Below are positions 59,981 to 64,000 of a stretch of DNA of 64,000 nucleotides, piece by piece. Location of the stretch: the NCBI GenBank assembly GCA_003315335.1, contig QNRL01000004.1, positions 124,001 to 188,000 of the forward strand. Reading direction: 5' to 3'. The DNA is from Pseudocitrobacter faecalis (GTDB lineage Bacteria; Pseudomonadota; Gammaproteobacteria; Enterobacterales; Enterobacteriaceae). Under the pieces are notes generated by a model, which did not search any database, had not been told where the DNA came from, and saw nothing but the letters and a program-made list of their open reading frames with translations. Position numbers and translations under genes: made by a program. Positions within the stretch are counted from its first letter, which is position 1; every line of letters begins with the position of its first letter.

Positions 59981-60145
59981 GTCTGGCAGGTGCAAGAGAC
60001 AAGTAAGAGATCAAACAAGGCCATAAAGTGAAAACGAAAAGAGCGCACTTACCGCTGTGGAATGGCAGTGTTCAAAGGGTTTGCACCGAACACTGAAATC
60101 CAGCATTCAGATATAAAACCCAGACTATTTGGAAAGATAACTACC

Positions 60146-61911
<1,766 letters not shown>

Positions 61912-62125
61912 TCGGCCTGAGTTGTAAAAAATAGTGTTCCAGATGTTATATCGTATCGCGTATTCCGTTACGACTACTGAAGATTAGAATTGTTTTACTT
62001 TTCATTTCAATACGTGACGAAGCGGCATTATGGCATTTTTTTGCGCTATTTTCGCCAGATATTGGCTAATTCGGACGATCACGCCATAATCACTGTTTTT
62101 AAACCCGAAAAGGGGCAGGGATACC

Positions 62126-62551
62126 ATGGAGATACGCGTTTTTCGCCAGGCCGATTTCGAAGAGGTCATCACCCTGTGGGAGCGATGCGATCTGTTGCGC
62201 CCATGGAACGATCCTGAAATGGATATCGAACGCAAAGTGCACCACGATGTCAGCCTGTTTCTGGTGGCAGAAGTGAACGGCGAAGTGGTGGGCACGGTGA
62301 TGGGCGGCTATGACGGTCATCGCGGCTCGGCCTACTACCTTGGCGTGCACCCGGAATTTCGCGGGCGCGGCATTGCCAATGCGTTGCTCAATCGTCTTGA
62401 GAAAAAGCTCATTGCGCGCGGCTGCCCGAAAATCCACATCATGATTCGCGAAGATAACGACGTGGTGCTGGGGATGTATGAACGCCTGGGCTACGAGCAC
62501 AGCGACGTGCTGAATTTAGGTAAGCGCCTGATTGAAGATGAAGAGTACTGA
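62126..62551 (+). CDS. ypeA: GNAT acetyltransferase YpeA
   Basis: A 141-residue GNAT-fold protein with the acetyl-CoA motif [14 protein letters not shown] near 75-88. Same length and place as E. coli YpeA; substrate not established. Overlaps yfeZ by 20 bases, so they are co-translated. Confidence 0.95.
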   Translation: MEIRVFRQADFEEVITLWERCDLLRPWNDPEMDIERKVHHDVSLFLVAEVNGEVVGTVMGGYDGHRGSAYYLGVHPEFRGRGIANALLNRLEKKLIARGCPKIHIMIREDNDVVLGMYERLGYEHSDVLNLGKRLIEDEEY

Positions 62552-62987
62552 GTTTTTCCCTTCCGATTACGACCATCATGGCCGCCTGCGTTTACCTTCC
62601 CTGTTCTGGCTTGTACTTTTGTTACAGGCCCGAACGTGGGTGCTGTTTGTGATTGCCGGGGCGTCGCGCGAGCAGGGCGGCGCGTTGCTTGGGCTGTTTT
62701 ATCCGGATCATGATAATTTCTGGCTCGGCCTGCTGCCCGGCGTGCCTGCGGTGCTGACTTTTCTGATGAGCGGCAGACGGCAGCATTTTCCCCGGCTGTG
62801 GCGCGCGCTGCGTCCGCTGTTGATTATCGCCCAGTGTGTGCTGTTGGTCTGGCAACCCTGGCTCTGGCTTCAGGGCGAACCGCTTTCCGGCATTGGCCTG
62901 AGCCTGGTGCTCATCGACCTCTTTGCGCTCTGGTGGTTGATGACCCATCCCCGATTTCGCGCCTGTTTCCAGGAAATCACAGAATAA
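62532..62987 (+). CDS. yfeZ: Inner membrane protein YfeZ
   Basis: A 151-residue DUF2919 protein with four hydrophobic segments (about 25-45, 62-78, 92-110 and 118-138), matching E. coli YfeZ from MKMKSTEF. Function unknown. Sits between ypeA and yfeY in one transcript. Confidence 0.93.
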   Translation: MKMKSTEFFPSDYDHHGRLRLPSLFWLVLLLQARTWVLFVIAGASREQGGALLGLFYPDHDNFWLGLLPGVPAVLTFLMSGRRQHFPRLWRALRPLLIIAQCVLLVWQPWLWLQGEPLSGIGLSLVLIDLFALWWLMTHPRFRACFQEITE

Positions 62988-63049
62988 AGTGCACTTTTTG
63001 CCGAGTGTGAACTCCAACAGGCGTTGAACAAATAAGAAAGGACTTAGAG

Positions 63050-63625
63050 ATGAAATCGCTGCGTTTACTTGTATGTGCCCTGCCGCTGGCCCTGACCGGC
63101 TGTTCCACGCTCTCTGCGGTGAACTGGTCTGCGGCAAATCCGTGGAACTGGTTCGGCTCTTCGACCGAAGTCACGGAGCAGGGCGTTGGCGGTATCACCA
63201 GCACCACCGCGCTGGATGAAAAGGCGATTACCGACGCGCTGGACGGCGACTATCGCCTGCGCAGCGGGATGAAAACCGATAACGGTACCATCGTGCGTTA
63301 CTTTGAAGCGCTTGACGGCGACAAGCTGGCACTGGTGGTAAATGGTGAAAATGGCAGCGTAAGCCGCATTGACGTGCTGGATAGCGCCATCAAAACCGAC
63401 AGCGGCGTGGAGATTGGCTCGACCTTCAGCGATATCTACAGCAAAGCCTACGGGCACTGTCAGAAAGCCACCGGTGATGACAGCGCGGGTGTCGAATGTA
63501 AAGCCGAAGGTAGCCAGCATATTAGTTATCTCTTCACCGGTGAGTGGAGCGGCCCACAGGATTTAATGCCATCCGATGACGCACTGAAAAACTGGACGCT
63601 AAAGAAAATCGTCTGGCGTCGTTAA
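63050..63625 (+). CDS. yfeY: Lipoprotein YfeY (DUF1131)
   Basis: A 191-residue lipoprotein, signal with lipobox ALTGC giving Cys18, followed by a DUF1131 domain. In E. coli yfeY belongs to the sigma-E regulon. AAGGA precedes the ATG. Confidence 0.94.
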   Translation: MKSLRLLVCALPLALTGCSTLSAVNWSAANPWNWFGSSTEVTEQGVGGITSTTALDEKAITDALDGDYRLRSGMKTDNGTIVRYFEALDGDKLALVVNGENGSVSRIDVLDSAIKTDSGVEIGSTFSDIYSKAYGHCQKATGDDSAGVECKAEGSQHISYLFTGEWSGPQDLMPSDDALKNWTLKKIVWRR

Positions 63626-63684
63626 TTTTGCGCAAGGTTAATCCTTCGTTCAATAAAAACGCGTACAATAGCCCCCATAAATTG

Positions 63685-63710
63685 AATGCCACGATGTCGT
63701 GGCATTTTTG
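63685..63710 (+). promoter_or_regulatory. Hairpin between yfeY and yfeX
   Basis: AATGCCACGA (63685-63694) and TCGTGGCATT (63697-63706) form a long stem followed by TTTTG, ending 5 bases before the yfeX ribosome site GGAGGAAG. It is either the yfeY terminator or a control hairpin in the yfeX leader. Confidence 0.6.
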
Positions 63711-63723
63711 TGGAGGAAGAGCG

Positions 63724-64000
63724 ATGTCTCAGGTTCAGAGCGGCATTTTGCCGGAACATTGCCGCGCGGCGATTTGGATTGAAGCCAATGTGAAAGGGGA
63801 TGTAAACGCCCTTCGTCAGAGCAGCAAAATTTTTGCCGATAAACTGGCTGGTTTTCAGGCCAAATTCCCCGATGCGCATTTAGGCGCGGTTGTGGCCTTC
63901 GGCCCGAAAGTGTGGCGCGAACTGAGCGGCGGCGTGGGTGCAGAAGAGCTGAAAGATTTCCCGGGGTACGGCAAAGGTCTTGCACCCGCAACTCAGTTTG
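63724..64000 (+). CDS. yfeX: Dye-decolorizing haem peroxidase YfeX, 5' part
   Basis: The first 92 codons of YfeX (about 299 residues in E. coli), cut by the window end. [23 protein letters not shown] is the usual beginning of this DyP-type peroxidase, which oxidises porphyrinogens and has been proposed to act in haem iron release. The haem-ligand His and catalytic Asp lie beyond the window. Strong ribosome site GGAGGAAG. Confidence 0.95.
   Translation, partial: MSQVQSGILPEHCRAAIWIEANVKGDVNALRQSSKIFADKLAGFQAKFPDAHLGAVVAFGPKVWRELSGGVGAEELKDFPGYGKGLAPATQF

Overview
The window is chromosomal DNA of a member of the Enterobacteriaceae carrying the late end of a prophage. From about 12.6 kb onward the gene order is that of the E. 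coli K-12 yfgG-to-yfeX region read in reverse (yfgG, yfgF, ppx, ppk, purN, purM, upp, uraA, hda, yfgD, bepA, perM, bcp, gcvR, dapA, bamC, purC, ypfJ, tmcA, ypfH, ypfN, dapE, yffB, ypfM, acrD, aegA, nudK, ypfG, tktB, maeB, hemF, amiA, ypeA, yfeZ, yfeY, yfeX). Several blocks found there in E. coli or Salmonella are missing: hyf between perM and bcp, narQ between acrD and aegA, talA between tktB and maeB, and eut between maeB and hemF. This fits a relative such as Enterobacter, Lelliottia or Kosakonia better than Escherichia or Salmonella; the genus is my inference.

Positions 1 to about 12.57 kb are the late region of a temperate podovirus-like prophage whose lysis and tail layout resembles the epsilon15/phiV10 group. 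It holds three overlapping large genes that look like internal (ejection) virion proteins, a small membrane protein, a short gene on the opposite strand under a perfect SOS box, a tail fibre or tailspike with a T7-like N-terminus and a self-cleaving S74 C-terminus, an AT-rich polytopic membrane protein of the O-antigen-modifying glucosyltransferase type, and a lysis cassette (two holins, GH19 endolysin, Rz with nested Rz1). The right end lies just before yfgG. In relatives this is the gap after the guaA stop codon, so the prophage probably sits at the 3' end of guaA. Integrase and the left end are outside the window.

The 12.6-54.3 kb backbone carries polyphosphate turnover (ppx, ppk), purine synthesis (purMN and purC, each with a PurR operator), uracil salvage (upp-uraA), the DnaA regulator hda (CTG start), outer-membrane assembly (bepA, bamC), lysine synthesis (dapA, dapE), the AcrD efflux pump with a BaeR-like box, and central carbon enzymes (tktB, maeB). 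Three accessory insertions break it: an unknown 405-aa membrane protein between ppk and purN; a sugar kinase plus 6-phospho-beta-glucosidase pair between purM and upp, preceded by two LacI-family operators; and an Rpn (PD-(D/E)XK) nuclease gene between hda and yfgD with a well-formed internal start that would make its C-terminal domain alone, as described for Rpn self-antitoxins.

At 54.3-59.9 kb, where eut sits in E. coli, lies a cassette for a sucrose-like sugar: an AraC regulator, a divergent PTS EIIBC, a GH32 fructosidase and a GH13 alpha-glucosidase. The two hydrolases would attack a glucosyl-fructose bond from opposite sides. The AraC gene has a suspicious 5' end (a good ribosome site in the wrong frame at an A5 run), and its last codons run through the maeB terminator, marking the insertion joint. 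The window ends inside yfeX. No tRNA, rRNA, CRISPR array or insertion sequence was recognised.
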